NCBI GenBank assembly: GCA_025351355.1
Contig: JANXWC010000147.1
Location: 1-32,119 of the forward strand
Direction: 5' to 3'
Origin: Hyphomicrobiaceae bacterium
GTDB lineage: Bacteria > Pseudomonadota > Alphaproteobacteria > Rhizobiales > Hyphomicrobiaceae
Length of the DNA stretch: 32,119 nucleotides
Part shown: positions 15,047-23,808 of the stretch, piece by piece
Layout of the letters: each line of letters begins with the position of its first letter
How positions within the stretch are numbered: position 1 is the stretch's first letter
Notes under the pieces: model-generated
The model's input: the letters and a program-made list of their open reading frames with translations, nothing else
Told to the model about the DNA's origin: nothing
Databases searched by the model: none
Translations under genes and position numbers: made by a program

Positions 15047-15664
15047 TCAATGCTGGAAGATCGTCTCGATTGTGGCCGGCGAGAAGAGGCCAATCAGCGA
15101 GAACACCAAGCCGACGCCGACCAGGCCCGACGCCATCCACAAAAGATAGATGATATGCGTCAGCAGATAAACCGACGCCATCACGATCGCGATCTGGAAC
15201 GCCGCCGAGGCGATTTCGAAACTGTGATATTGATTGGTGTAGACGTCGCGTTTGACTTCCGCTGCCAGCGCTCGGGCTTGCAGCTCTGTGCGGCCCTCAC
15301 CCACGTTCTCATGTTTTTCGTTGGTTTTCGGCTCGGACTGATATCGCGCCACGTCGGCGCGCCACTCGGTAACGCGCTTGGCCAAGCGCTCTTTTACCGC
15401 CGGGTCTTTCGCCAGCACGACGTCGATTTCCATCTGTTCGGCGGCGGTCTTCAACGTCGTCTGTCTGATTGTCTTGGCCTGATAGAACGACCACAGATTG
15501 GACGATTGCACATTGCTGGCGATCGAATTCGTCTGCGCGCCCTTGGCCATGGTTTCCGCTACCGCGAGAAACAGTCCGATGACGGTGATAAAGATGGCGA
15601 TCCGCTTGGAACTGCTGTCGCCTGCGTCGTGTTCGAGGCCATGATGGCCAGCACCGTGTGCCAT
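15047..15664 (-). CDS. DUF4337 family inner-membrane protein
   Basis: 205 residues. A His-rich N terminus (MAHGAGHHGLEHDAG) is followed by a membrane helix at about 21-38, then a long charged helical segment (about 60-140) containing NSIASNVQSSNLWSFYQAKTIRQ in two consecutive parts, the DUF4337 signature, and two C-terminal membrane helices (about 150-195). The middle part is probably periplasmic or cytoplasmic coiled coil; topology is not settled. Function of the family is unknown. ATG 15664 is preferred because AAGGA lies 7 nt upstream. It is followed by its own strong terminator. Confidence 0.8.
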   Translation of the reverse strand: MAHGAGHHGLEHDAGDSSSKRIAIFITVIGLFLAVAETMAKGAQTNSIASNVQSSNLWSFYQAKTIRQTTLKTAAEQMEIDVVLAKDPAVKERLAKRVTEWRADVARYQSEPKTNEKHENVGEGRTELQARALAAEVKRDVYTNQYHSFEIASAAFQIAIVMASVYLLTHIIYLLWMASGLVGVGLVFSLIGLFSPATIETIFQH

Positions 15665-15827
15665 TGTCATATCCTTAAGAGTTAGATCGCGCGATTGAGC
15701 TGCGCAAAGTCCGTCCATGCCCGCATCCGGTTGCCCAATGCAAGCCCGGCGCCGTTATTGCCGCTGCCGGCCACGCTATAACTGTTAATGCGGAAATAAG
15801 ATGAATGCTGCGACCGCGCGGTCGAAT

Positions 15828-16712
15828 TCAAAGTGCCCCGACGGCCGCCAGTGCCGCCCGCACCTCATCCCGCCCGGCCGCCGACAGCGGGGCTTGCGGC
15901 GGCAGCGGCACGCCAACGTCGTAACCCTGCAACTCCAGCGCACCCTTCATGCAGGCCGCTAGATTGTGCTTGGCGAAAGCCTGATTGAGCGCCCACAACT
16001 TGCGCTGCAGCGCCATGGCCTCCGGCCAGCGCTCGGCCCGGCACAGGTCATACAACGCGACCGAGGCCGCCGGTACCGCGCACGCCGGCCCCGCCATCCA
16101 GCCGACGCCGCCAATCAGCATGACGGCTGCCGGAATGTGCGCCGACGCCGCGAACACTTTCATGCGGCCCTCGGTGGCGTTGAGGATCGATAACAGGCGT
16201 CCGGTGTTGTGCGACGCATCCTTGAGATAGCGGATGTTGTTGATTTTCGACAGCGCCACGATCGTCGGTATCGTCAGATCCGAGCGCTGAAAATTGGGGT
16301 TGGTATAGATCACCACCGGCAGTGACGTGGCCATCGCGATGGCCGAGAAATAAGCCACCACCCCCGCGTCGTCGATCGGGAAATAGGCTTCCAGCACCGC
16401 CAAGATGCCATCCGCGCCGAGCCGCTCGTAACGGCGCGTTTGTTCGACGGCGTCCACAATGGTCGTCGCCGCGACACCGGCAATGACCGGCACGCGTTTG
16501 CGCGTCGCAGCGATCACCGTTTCAACGACCGCCTGCCGCTGCCCCGCATTGAGATAGGCGAACTCGCCGGTCGAGCCGAGCGGCGTCAACCCATGCACGC
16601 CGTTGGCGATCAGATCGTCGCAAAGCAGCGCCAGCACGTCGTCTTTGATCCGCCCGTCCGCGTCGACGGGCGAGACCAGGTACGGGAATACGCCATGGAA
16701 ATCAGCCGGCAT
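15828..16712 (-). CDS. DapA-family (dihydrodipicolinate synthase-like) lyase/aldolase
   Basis: 294 residues, a class I aldolase TIM barrel. GSTGE (46-50), Y136 (VVIYTNP) and the Schiff-base lysine K164 (RYLKDAS) match the DapA/NanA superfamily. True DapA binds pyruvate and aspartate semialdehyde, but this gene's place in an operon with an FAH-family hydrolase argues for a catabolic 2-keto-acid lyase or dehydratase; the exact substrate is unknown. ATG 16712 lies 7 nt after the stop of the FAH gene, so the two are likely co-transcribed and coupled. A frame extending upstream to 16793 only overlaps the FAH coding region. It is the last gene of the GbsR-led unit. Confidence 0.85.
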   Translation of the reverse strand: MPADFHGVFPYLVSPVDADGRIKDDVLALLCDDLIANGVHGLTPLGSTGEFAYLNAGQRQAVVETVIAATRKRVPVIAGVAATTIVDAVEQTRRYERLGADGILAVLEAYFPIDDAGVVAYFSAIAMATSLPVVIYTNPNFQRSDLTIPTIVALSKINNIRYLKDASHNTGRLLSILNATEGRMKVFAASAHIPAAVMLIGGVGWMAGPACAVPAASVALYDLCRAERWPEAMALQRKLWALNQAFAKHNLAACMKGALELQGYDVGVPLPPQAPLSAAGRDEVRAALAAVGAL

Positions 16713-16719
16713 CACCGCC

Positions 16720-17403
16720 TCATACCACCGTGATGTGGATGTCGTCGACGCCGTCGACGTGACCGTGCAGCTTGTCGCCTTTTTTGACCGCACCGACGCC
16801 GGCTGGCGTGCCGGTGAAGATCAAGTCGCCGGCGCGCAATTCGAACAGGCCGGACAGGAAGGCGATCTGATTGGGAATGTCCCAGATCATCTGATTGAGA
16901 TCGCCGGTCTGCCGGCGCTCACCGTTCACATCGACCCAGATTGCACCTTTGGTCGGATGCCCGATGGTGCTGGCCGGATGCAGCGCGGTGCACGGCGCCG
17001 AGTTCTCGAACGCCTTGCCGATTTCCCACGGCCGTCCCGCCTTCTTCATGTCGCTTTGCAGATCGCGACGCGTCATGTCGAGGCCGACGGCATAGCCGAA
17101 CACATGCTTCATGGCGTCGGTCGCGGCGATGTTCACGCCACCCGATTTGAGCGCCACGACCAACTCGATTTCGAAGTGGAAGTCCTTTGTCTTGTCTGGG
17201 TACGGCATGGTCTTGCCGAGCAGCAGATTGCCCGGGTTCTTCTGGAAGAAAAACGGCGCTTCCTTCTTGGGGTCGTGCCCCATTTCGCGCGCATGCTCCT
17301 CGTAGTTGCGGCCGACGCAATAGATGCGATGCACCGGGAACAACTGGGTCGAGCCGGTGACGGGTAAAGTCGGGATCGGCTGCGGCGCAAAAACGTAGGT
17401 CAT
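16720..17403 (-). CDS. FAH-family hydrolase, fumarylpyruvate hydrolase-like
   Basis: 227 residues, starting [24 protein letters not shown] (27-43), [15 protein letters not shown] (E78 and E80), [10 protein letters not shown] (D109), [15 protein letters not shown] and FTGTPAGVG near the end are the pattern of FAH enzymes close to NagK, which cleaves fumarylpyruvate to fumarate and pyruvate in the gentisate pathway. The acidic residues bind a divalent metal. No gentisate dioxygenase is near, so the substrate may be another acylpyruvate. ATG 17403 was preferred to an upstream frame at 17484 because the family N terminus begins there and AGGA precedes it. Confidence 0.87.
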   Translation of the reverse strand: MTYVFAPQPIPTLPVTGSTQLFPVHRIYCVGRNYEEHAREMGHDPKKEAPFFFQKNPGNLLLGKTMPYPDKTKDFHFEIELVVALKSGGVNIAATDAMKHVFGYAVGLDMTRRDLQSDMKKAGRPWEIGKAFENSAPCTALHPASTIGHPTKGAIWVDVNGERRQTGDLNQMIWDIPNQIAFLSGLFELRAGDLIFTGTPAGVGAVKKGDKLHGHVDGVDDIHITVV

Positions 17404-17490
17404 CGGCAAGGGTCCTGGATTGGGGATGGCGTCCGTTGCCAGCCATAGCAGACCCGTGGCAGGGATGGCAAAACCGGTCGTCAATGTCCG

Positions 17491-18999
17491 TCAAGGTGAC
17501 AGTAAGTGCGTCGATGCTGGTGCGCCCGCGGGTATTCGGTTGAGCACCGCAGTTGCATTGCCGAGGATGGCGTCCAGTGCTCCCGGCAAAGTGGCATGAT
17601 CGAAGGTAAATCCAGATGCCAGCGCCGCAGCGGGCAGCACTTTCTGGCCGCCGAGCAGCAGTTCGCGTGCGAGGTCGCCGGCGGCCAAAGAGAGGATGCC
17701 GGAGGGCACCGTCACACTGGCCGGTCGATGCAGGGCGCGTCCAAGCGCCTGCACAAACTCCGTATTGGTGACGGGCTCCGGCGCGGTGCCGTTGACGGCT
17801 CCGCTGATATCGGCATCGGTTATGACGTGCGCGATCAGGCGGACGAGGTCGTCGCGCTCGATCCAGCTCATCCACTGGCGTCCCGCGCCAAATGGGCCGC
17901 CGAGGCCGAATTCGAATGGCGTCAACATGCGCGTGAGCATGCCGCCCTCGGTGCCCAGGACCAGGCCGATGCGCAAGCACACGACGCGCACGCCCAGCAC
18001 TTCGGCTTTGCGTGCAGCCGCTTCCCAGCTCACACAGATGTCGCGGCTGAAGCACTCTCGGCCGCTGGAACTCTCGTCGAGCGCCTCGTCTTGCCACAGG
18101 CCATACCAGCCGATGGCCGACCCGCTGACCAGCACGCGCGGCTTATGCGCGAGACGTGCGATCAGAGCGGTGATGGCGTTCGTCGCCTCCAGGCGTGAGG
18201 CTGTGATGCGGGTGCGCTTGGCCTTGGTCCACAAAGCGTTGGCGATAGGTTCACCGGCAAGGTTGATGATCGCGTCGATGCGGGTGTCAGCTGCAATCTG
18301 TTCCAGCGCGGTGATCAACGTCAGTGGCCGTTTCAGCAACGTATCCGGATTGGGCGAACGCACCAGCGCGATGACGGTATGCCCATCGGCCACCAGAGCC
18401 TCCACCACACGGCGACCGATAAACCCTGTGGCACCCGTCACCAGTACCGTCTGGCGCGGCGGCAGCGTCGCCATCAGGCGGCCTGCCGGTCGCGTTTCCA
18501 GCCGCAGGCAGCGCTGCGAAGCCAGCGCGTCGCGCAGGCCAAATATCGCCACACCCACCGCGGCAGCCATTGCCATCATGCTCCACCAGCCATACGACGC
18601 CGCGATAATCGCCGTCGGCAGCCGCGACCAATCCAGCAGCACGGGAATGGCGATCACCAGCACGGCGCCATAGTTGATCGCCAGCAGCGTGTGGGTAATG
18701 CGCTCGCTGGCCGGCAGCTTGCGGCTCATGTCTTCTTCGACGAAATCCATCAGCGTGATGACGATCTCCACCGCCAGCAGCGCCAGCACCAGCATCGCCC
18801 AGATACCACGCACCTCCAGCCAGCCGAGCGTCACGAACAGCACCGCATAGATGCAGTTCCGCAGCGCATGCAGTTGCAATTCGTGCCGTTGCGACGCGCG
18901 CCACGCCAGCCGTTCGGTGAATTCGTGATGGAACAGCGTGTCGAATCCGCCGAGCAGAATCTGCACGCCGATCAGCGTCCACAGCAGGTCGGAGTTCAT
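17491..18999 (-). CDS. Membrane-anchored TIGR01777 (YfcH-like) NAD-dependent epimerase
   Basis: 502 residues. Residues 1-160 hold four to five membrane helices with conserved-looking polar groups in or near them: H24-H25-E26, H39-E40, H44, E78, D85, VEED (87-90) and H103. Residues about 183-490 are an extended SDR of the TIGR01777 type: GATGFIG (189-195), NLAGEPI (246-252), SGSAIGWYG (292-300), QWMSWIERDDLVR, and a DUF1731-like C terminus. The substrate of this SDR class is unknown. The gene overlaps the upstream DUF4166 gene by 4 nt (ATGA). The fusion of a membrane domain with the SDR suggests a lipid or membrane-delivered substrate, which is inference. Confidence 0.85.
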   Translation of the reverse strand: MNSDLLWTLIGVQILLGGFDTLFHHEFTERLAWRASQRHELQLHALRNCIYAVLFVTLGWLEVRGIWAMLVLALLAVEIVITLMDFVEEDMSRKLPASERITHTLLAINYGAVLVIAIPVLLDWSRLPTAIIAASYGWWSMMAMAAAVGVAIFGLRDALASQRCLRLETRPAGRLMATLPPRQTVLVTGATGFIGRRVVEALVADGHTVIALVRSPNPDTLLKRPLTLITALEQIAADTRIDAIINLAGEPIANALWTKAKRTRITASRLEATNAITALIARLAHKPRVLVSGSAIGWYGLWQDEALDESSSGRECFSRDICVSWEAAARKAEVLGVRVVCLRIGLVLGTEGGMLTRMLTPFEFGLGGPFGAGRQWMSWIERDDLVRLIAHVITDADISGAVNGTAPEPVTNTEFVQALGRALHRPASVTVPSGILSLAAGDLARELLLGGQKVLPAAALASGFTFDHATLPGALDAILGNATAVLNRIPAGAPASTHLLSP

Positions 19000-19664
19000 G
19001 TGCGGGCCTCTTCAAAAATGGCGCGCTGATGGATCAACGTGCCGAGCACTGGATGAATGATGTCGAGTGTGAAGGCGAATTGCGCAGGCGTTATTTCCGT
19101 GTGCGTCACCACCAGTTCACCCGGACACAGCCGGCGTGGCAGGTAGGCGCGAAAGCGTCCGATCTGCAGGAAATAACGGTCGCTATTGAACACCAGTGCA
19201 GTATCCGTGGTGCTGACGGCCAGCGTCATGCCGAAGCCGCAGCCGACGTGCTCCTCCAGGCCGGTCGGGCCGGTGAAACGTTTGGAGGAATGGATCACCT
19301 GCGGAAATCCGTGGCGGCGCGCGTAGAGCCGCGTCCAGACCTGCCCACCGCTGCTCAGATCTTCGGTGACCGTTACGACACTGGGCACATCGACGTCGCG
19401 CGCTGTTGGCAACGGCCCGCCGATGAGGCGCCCCAGCTGTGCCAGCGTGGCGCCGACGCGGCTCATGACAGTCTCAGTGATACGGCCCGTGTAAACGACG
19501 GTACCGCCCCCAGCGAGGCGCTTGCTGAAGCGGCGGCGGATCGCCGGCGGCAGTCGCTCCCATGCGGTGTTCGGCAGCAGCGCCCGAAACCTCAAGTCGC
19601 CGAGAGCCGCGTCGTAGTCGCGAACGAAAGGCGCTCTAGTCTCGACATGATCTGCGTTTGCCAT
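18996..19664 (-). CDS. DUF4166 domain protein
   Basis: 222 residues. An N-terminal FRALLPNTAWERLPPAIRRRF is followed by GGTVVYTGRI and a beta-rich DUF4166 region with GGQVWTRLYAR, EHVGCGFGM and a closing FTLDIIHPVLG. The domain of unknown function is often joined to, or next to, NAD-dependent oxidoreductases, as here. No membrane segment or signal peptide is apparent. ATG 19664 gives the family start; the longer frame reaching 19997 runs into the GbsR gene. The stop overlaps the start of the next gene by 4 nt, so DUF4166 and the epimerase are probably made together. Confidence 0.82.
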   Translation of the reverse strand: MANADHVETRAPFVRDYDAALGDLRFRALLPNTAWERLPPAIRRRFSKRLAGGGTVVYTGRITETVMSRVGATLAQLGRLIGGPLPTARDVDVPSVVTVTEDLSSGGQVWTRLYARRHGFPQVIHSSKRFTGPTGLEEHVGCGFGMTLAVSTTDTALVFNSDRYFLQIGRFRAYLPRRLCPGELVVTHTEITPAQFAFTLDIIHPVLGTLIHQRAIFEEART

Positions 19665-19698
19665 GGTCGCCTGCCCCTTTGCCCTCTGCCACGCTCCG

Positions 19699-20274
19699 CT
19701 AACCGGCTTTCCCCGTGGGTATGAATTTGATGATCTTGGCACCCAGCCGCAGAATGCCGGCGAGCTTTGCCTTCGGCACGCCGAGCATCTGCAAGTACCA
19801 GGCATCGACTGTTTCGGTAAACGCCAGCATGTCCTTGAGCCGCTTGGCAGCAACCGGGTGAATGGAGGCATCTCCGTCCGCTTCCGTGACGCAGGTGCGC
19901 AATGTCGCCAGCGCCGGATCGATCTCGCGCGCCTTGCGCCCGGCAGCGATCCGCCGAACCATCTCCCAGACGTCCGTCTCCGCCTCGAAATGCTCACGCC
20001 GCTCGCCGCGGATCGGCACCCGCCGGATCAGGTCCCAGCCCAGCAACTCCTTCAGCGAATTCGATACGTTAGAGCGGGCAATACCCAGCACGGCCGAGAT
20101 GTCGTCGGCGGTGAGCGGACGCTCCGACAAGTAGAGCAGCGCGTGGATCTGGCTGACCGAGCGGTTGACGCCCCATTGCCCGCCCATCTCGCCCCAGTGC
20201 AGCACGAACCGCTCTACAGCCGGGTGGAGCGCGGCAGCAGCGGTGGGCTTAGCTGTGTCTGTAATTTCTGTCAT
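19699..20274 (-). CDS. GbsR/MarR family transcriptional regulator
   Basis: 191 residues. The N-terminal winged helix has RSVSQIHALLYLSERPLTAD, ISAVLGIARSNVSNSLKELL (recognition helix) and RGERREHFEAE (wing), followed by a helical dimer domain; this is the GbsR branch of MarR-type repressors. It heads the minus-strand unit with DUF4166, the epimerase, FAH and DapA-like genes (34-nt gap to the next gene), and so probably controls that unit and itself. Inverted repeats built on TCTGT cover its start codon. No Shine-Dalgarno is visible before ATG 20274, so translation may be leaderless or the true start may be further in. Confidence 0.83.
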   Translation of the reverse strand: MTEITDTAKPTAAAALHPAVERFVLHWGEMGGQWGVNRSVSQIHALLYLSERPLTADDISAVLGIARSNVSNSLKELLGWDLIRRVPIRGERREHFEAETDVWEMVRRIAAGRKAREIDPALATLRTCVTEADGDASIHPVAAKRLKDMLAFTETVDAWYLQMLGVPKAKLAGILRLGAKIIKFIPTGKAG

Positions 20275-20289
20275 AACAGAAATATCTGT
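20257..20289 (-). promoter_or_regulatory. Candidate GbsR autoregulatory operator over the start codon
   Basis: TTTCTG (20265-20270) and CAGAAA (20277-20282) form an inverted repeat across the ATG (20274-20272). ACAGA (20276-20280) and TCTGT (20285-20289) form a second, overlapping one. A further TCTGT lies at 20258-20262. Overlapping palindromes at the start of a MarR-type regulator gene usually mark its own binding site. Confidence 0.6.
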
Positions 20290-20406
20290 CAGATCGAGCC
20301 GAAAAGCAAGGCGAAATCGCCGTTCTGGTAAAATTTTGTTTGTCGCACACTTCTTGTATTCGCCGCCGCTTCACGACAGACTGATGACATTAACCGGGAG
20401 CGCTTC

Positions 20407-20814
20407 ATGGGCGATGTCGAGCCGATACAGTTGCGGCAATTCAAGCGTGGTCAGTCCGGTGCTGGCGCCTCGAATGTCGGCCAGGCCACAATGTCTCAAA
20501 CGTCGTCTCCCTATGCCGTTACAGCCTTCACGCGCGCCGAACTGAGCGCCATCCTGGCTGTCTATGGGCGTTTGATGGCCGAAGGTGAGTGCCGCGACTA
20601 CGCTATGGATTTTGGCCGCGACACCGCCGTTTTCTCTATCTTCCGCCGCACCAGCGAAGTGCCACTTTACCGTATCGAGAAAACGCCGCGGTTGGCGCGC
20701 AAACAGGGGGCATTTGCAGTGGTGACGCCGACCGGGCTGATCCTCAAGCGCGGCCATGAATTGGCGCGTGTATTGGATGTGCTCGCCAAAAAGGTGCGCG
20801 TCGTCGCCCGCTAA
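20407..20814 (+). CDS. DUF2794 family protein
   Basis: 135 residues. FTRAELSAILAVYGRLMAEG, DYAMDFGRDTAVFSIFRRTS, PLYRIEKTPRLARKQG and ILKRGHELARVLDVL, read in order, are the DUF2794 pattern, a small alphaproteobacterial family of unknown function. The N-terminal 30 residues are variable. ATG 20407 has GGGAG (20397-20401) ahead of it; an internal ATG at 20491 would give a 107-residue protein beginning closer to the conserved part and cannot be excluded. The gene is divergent from gbsR, so the operator region may also affect it. No signal peptide or membrane segment is seen. Confidence 0.85.
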   Translation: MGDVEPIQLRQFKRGQSGAGASNVGQATMSQTSSPYAVTAFTRAELSAILAVYGRLMAEGECRDYAMDFGRDTAVFSIFRRTSEVPLYRIEKTPRLARKQGAFAVVTPTGLILKRGHELARVLDVLAKKVRVVAR

Positions 20815-20850
20815 TTCCACCCGACCGCAATCCCAATCATTGGACATCTC

Positions 20851-22344
20851 ATGGCCTTGCGCATCGCCATCGGCGGATTCCTGCATGAAAGCCACTCGTT
20901 CGCACCGCGCGCGACCACGTACGCCGACTTCGTCAATCCCGGCGGTTGGATGGGTCTGGCTGAAGGCGAAAAAATAATCGGCGGCTTGGCGGGCACATCC
21001 GTACCGGCGGCCGGCGCCATCGCAGCAGCGAAAGCCGCCGGCGCCGAGATCGTGCCGCTAGCCTGGTGCTTCGCCAATCCGGCAGGCCCGGTGCAGGATG
21101 AGGCGTTCGAGCGCATCGCGGCGCTGCTTTGTGCCAACCTGTCGCGCGCGCTCGACAAAGGTTCTCTCGACGGCGTCTATCTCGATCTGCATGGCGCCGC
21201 CGTCTCCGACAGTTTTGCCGACATGGAGGGCGAGCTGCTGCGCCGCGTGCGCGCGATCATCGGCGCGACGCCGTTGACGATCAGCCTCGACCCCCACTGC
21301 AATCTCACGCGCGCCATGGTCGACCGCGCCGACGCCATCGCGCCATTCCGTACCTATCCGCACGTCGATATGCCCGATGCCGGCGCGCGTGCCATGGCGC
21401 TACTGTTCGAGCGTATCAAGCGGGGCAAGCCCTGGGCGCGCGCCTTCAGGCAGATCGATTTCTGGCTGCCCATCACCAGCCAGTGCACCATGATGCCGCC
21501 GATGTCGCCGGTGTTCGCCGAGCGCGCCCGGATCGCCGCCGGCAGCGATGTCACCGAACTCGCGTTCTGTTTCGGTTTTCCCTACGCCGACTTCCCCGAT
21601 TGCGGCGCATCCGTCGCCGCCTATGCCGAGACGGAAGAGCAAGCCCAGGCTGCCGTCGATGCCTTGACCGGGTACATCAATGATCGCGAATCCGACTTTA
21701 TTCTCGATGTGATCCCTGCCAAGGCGGCGGTCGGCGAAGCCGTGCGCCTGTCCAATTCAGCCAAGCACCCGGTCGTCATCGCCGACACGCAGGACAATCC
21801 CGGCGGCGGCGGCCACGGCGACACCACAGGTTTGCTGGCCGAGTTGATCGCGCAGCAAGCCCAGGGCGTTGTCTTTGCACTCATCAACGATGCCGAGGCA
21901 GCAGCGAAATTTCATCTCACCGGCGAAGGCGCCACGGTCGCGCTTGCGTTGGGCGGCAAGTCCGATGGTGCGCCATTGCAGGTCAACGCCAAGGTTCTGA
22001 AACTGGCTGACGGGAACTTCACCTATACCGGCCCCATGGGGAAGGGTAATCCCGGCAACAACGGCCCGACCGCTTTGATCGAGGTGGCACCGGGTATCCG
22101 CGTCATCGTCGTCTCCAAGAAATCGCAGGCCTATGACCAGGCCCTGTTCCGGCATGTCGGCGTCGAGCCATCGGATTGCAAAATCATCGTGTTGAAGTCC
22201 AGCGTGCATTTCCGCGCCGATTTCCAACCGATCGCGGAAAAAGTCATCGTCGCCGCCGCGCCCGGTCCGGTAGTTGCCGACCCTTCGGTCTTCCCCTTTA
22301 AGAACCTGCGACCGGGCCTGCGCCTCAATCCGCGGCGCACCTGA
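20851..22344 (+). CDS. M81 family metallopeptidase, MlrC-like
   Basis: 497 residues. The N terminus IAIGGFLHESHSFAP, LDLHGAAV (111-118), SLDPHCNL (D147, H149), FRTYPHVDM (H171) and later DTQDNPGGGGHGDTTGLL fit the M81/MlrC family. The Asp-x-His plus later His set has the spacing of the MlrC zinc site. MlrC cleaves the linear tetrapeptide left from microcystin breakdown, but most family members occur in bacteria with no mlrA and probably act on other small peptides or amides. No mlrA/B/D genes are near, so the specific substrate is open. The RBS before ATG 20851 is weak. The gene converges on ybgC with a 7-bp gap. Confidence 0.87.
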   Translation: MALRIAIGGFLHESHSFAPRATTYADFVNPGGWMGLAEGEKIIGGLAGTSVPAAGAIAAAKAAGAEIVPLAWCFANPAGPVQDEAFERIAALLCANLSRALDKGSLDGVYLDLHGAAVSDSFADMEGELLRRVRAIIGATPLTISLDPHCNLTRAMVDRADAIAPFRTYPHVDMPDAGARAMALLFERIKRGKPWARAFRQIDFWLPITSQCTMMPPMSPVFAERARIAAGSDVTELAFCFGFPYADFPDCGASVAAYAETEEQAQAAVDALTGYINDRESDFILDVIPAKAAVGEAVRLSNSAKHPVVIADTQDNPGGGGHGDTTGLLAELIAQQAQGVVFALINDAEAAAKFHLTGEGATVALALGGKSDGAPLQVNAKVLKLADGNFTYTGPMGKGNPGNNGPTALIEVAPGIRVIVVSKKSQAYDQALFRHVGVEPSDCKIIVLKSSVHFRADFQPIAEKVIVAAAPGPVVADPSVFPFKNLRPGLRLNPRRT

Positions 22345-22351
22345 ATTGTTT

Positions 22352-22846
22352 TCAACGTTTCGCGGGCGTCGCCATCGCATCGCGCAATGCCTTGGAAAGC
22401 CGCATCACTCGGCCACTCTGGCTGACGAGCACGACCGTGACCTCGGCCTCGAAAAGCAGCGCACCGTCGCGGCTGATGCGTTGGTCGAGGATGAGGGTGG
22501 CGGCGCCCAGTTCCTTGACGCTGGTCCGCACCTCCAGCACTTCGTCGATTCCAGCGGGCTTGAGGTATTCGAGACGCATGCGGCGCACCACGAACGCCGC
22601 CGGTTCGCGTCCGCCAGCTCCCTGCCGCAAGGCGTGATGATCGTTGCCGACAAGGCGCAGGAAATCGCTGCGCCCGCGTTCACACCACCTGACGTAGCTC
22701 GCGTGATAAACAAGTCCGGAAAAATCCGTGTCCTCGAAATACACGCGCACCGGCAGCACATGTATGCGCTCCGCCGTCGACAAGTCGAGACGTCCGGCCA
22801 GATCTGGCCACGCGTGCTTGCCCGTGTTGATCGTCTCAGGCGCCAT
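22352..22846 (-). CDS. ybgC: YbgC-like acyl-CoA thioesterase (4HBT hotdog fold)
   Basis: 164 residues. VRVYFEDTDFSGLVYHASYV (33-52) is the YbgC signature, with D41 at the catalytic Asp position, and MRLEYLKPAGIDEVLEV follows. These hotdog enzymes hydrolyse acyl-CoA or acyl-ACP and in many proteobacteria are linked to tol-pal and phospholipid enzymes; tol genes are not next to it here. ATG 22846 (or ATG 22855) lies inside the end of the upstream SDR gene, an overlap of 11 bp or more, which implies coupling. A frame reaching 23164 is only the shadow of that gene. About 25 extra residues precede the usual family start. Confidence 0.87.
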   Translation of the reverse strand: MAPETINTGKHAWPDLAGRLDLSTAERIHVLPVRVYFEDTDFSGLVYHASYVRWCERGRSDFLRLVGNDHHALRQGAGGREPAAFVVRRMRLEYLKPAGIDEVLEVRTSVKELGAATLILDQRISRDGALLFEAEVTVVLVSQSGRVMRLSKALRDAMATPAKR

Positions 22847-23642
22847 CGGGAACATCGACGGTGTAGTTGAGGAACATGCGGCCGCCGTCCGGGAAAATGG
22901 TCTGCCCGGTGATGTAACTCGCCTCGCTGCTGGCGAGAAACGCCGCAATGGCAGCCACTTCTGCGGGTTCGCCGAAACGTCCGAGCGGCGTCCGCGACAA
23001 GATCTTGCGCATCGCCGCTGGATTGTTCGCCACCGCTTTCGCAATCTCCGTGTTGATAGTGCCCGGCCCGATCGCGTTGACGCGGATGCCATACTTCGCA
23101 AGGCTGATCGCCGCCGCCTTGGTGATCTGCCCGATGCCGCCCTTCGACACCGTATAAGCCACATGGTCGTGCAGTCCGAAGTGAGCGTTGGCCGAACTCA
23201 TGTTGACGATGGCGCCGGGCGCAAGTCCTGCCTTCACCTGCGCCACCATCTGCCGCGCCGCGCCTTGCGCCACCATGAATGCCCCGCGCAGATTGACCCC
23301 CAGCACGCGGTCGAATTCGGTCAGTTCAAGGTCAAGAAAATCCGCGCTGTCGATGACACCGGCATTATTGATCGCCACATCGATGCCGCCGAACTTTTGC
23401 ACGGTCGCCGCCAGCATGGCATCTACGGCCTCCTTCCTGGACACATCGCAGGCCATGCTCGCAGCCGTGCCACCCGCGGCAACGATGGCCTTGGCGGCCG
23501 CCGCGACTTTGCCCGCGTCCACGTCCGACAGCATGACGTGCGCTCCGTCGCGCGCCAGCCGTTCGGCGCAGGCCTGACCGATGCCTTGCGCAGCACCCGT
23601 GACGATCGCCACCTTGCCCTTCAAACCTGCAGATGGGCTCAT
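22836..23642 (-). CDS. SDR family NAD(P)-dependent oxidoreductase
   Basis: 268 residues, a classical short-chain dehydrogenase. TGAAQGIG (15-22) binds the nucleotide, D40 after the second strand favours NAD(H), NNAG is at 92-95, and the catalytic residues are S149 or S150, Y163 and K167 (YTVSK). The C terminus YITGQTIFPDGGRMF is usual for the family. The substrate is not predictable; sugar alcohols, hydroxyacyl or cyclic alcohols are all possible. The stop overlaps the start of the thioesterase gene, so the two are co-transcribed and may act on a common acyl or hydroxyacyl pathway, which is inference. Confidence 0.9.
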   Translation of the reverse strand: MSPSAGLKGKVAIVTGAAQGIGQACAERLARDGAHVMLSDVDAGKVAAAAKAIVAAGGTAASMACDVSRKEAVDAMLAATVQKFGGIDVAINNAGVIDSADFLDLELTEFDRVLGVNLRGAFMVAQGAARQMVAQVKAGLAPGAIVNMSSANAHFGLHDHVAYTVSKGGIGQITKAAAISLAKYGIRVNAIGPGTINTEIAKAVANNPAAMRKILSRTPLGRFGEPAEVAAIAAFLASSEASYITGQTIFPDGGRMFLNYTVDVPDGA

Positions 23643-23808
23643 TTTTTAGGTCCTTTCGCGCATTGAGGTAGAAGCAACGCTTAAGCCTGCGCGGCACGGC
23701 GGGCAAGCTGCGAGAATTAACCATTGAACGTACTGCTGCGTGCCTCGTTAACCAAATGCGGGCAGAAGCCACACTTGAGGCGGGTTAACCGTATCCGGAG
23801 CGACTGAC

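Noticed and set aside
16919-18097. 392-residue minus-strand open frame overlapping the FAH and epimerase genes
   Set aside because: It is an Arg/Gly/His-rich alternative frame of two well-supported genes.
20851-22344. Evidence for a complete microcystin-degradation (mlr) cluster around the M81 gene
   Set aside because: No mlrA, mlrB or mlrD gene is nearby, and M81 proteins are common without them.
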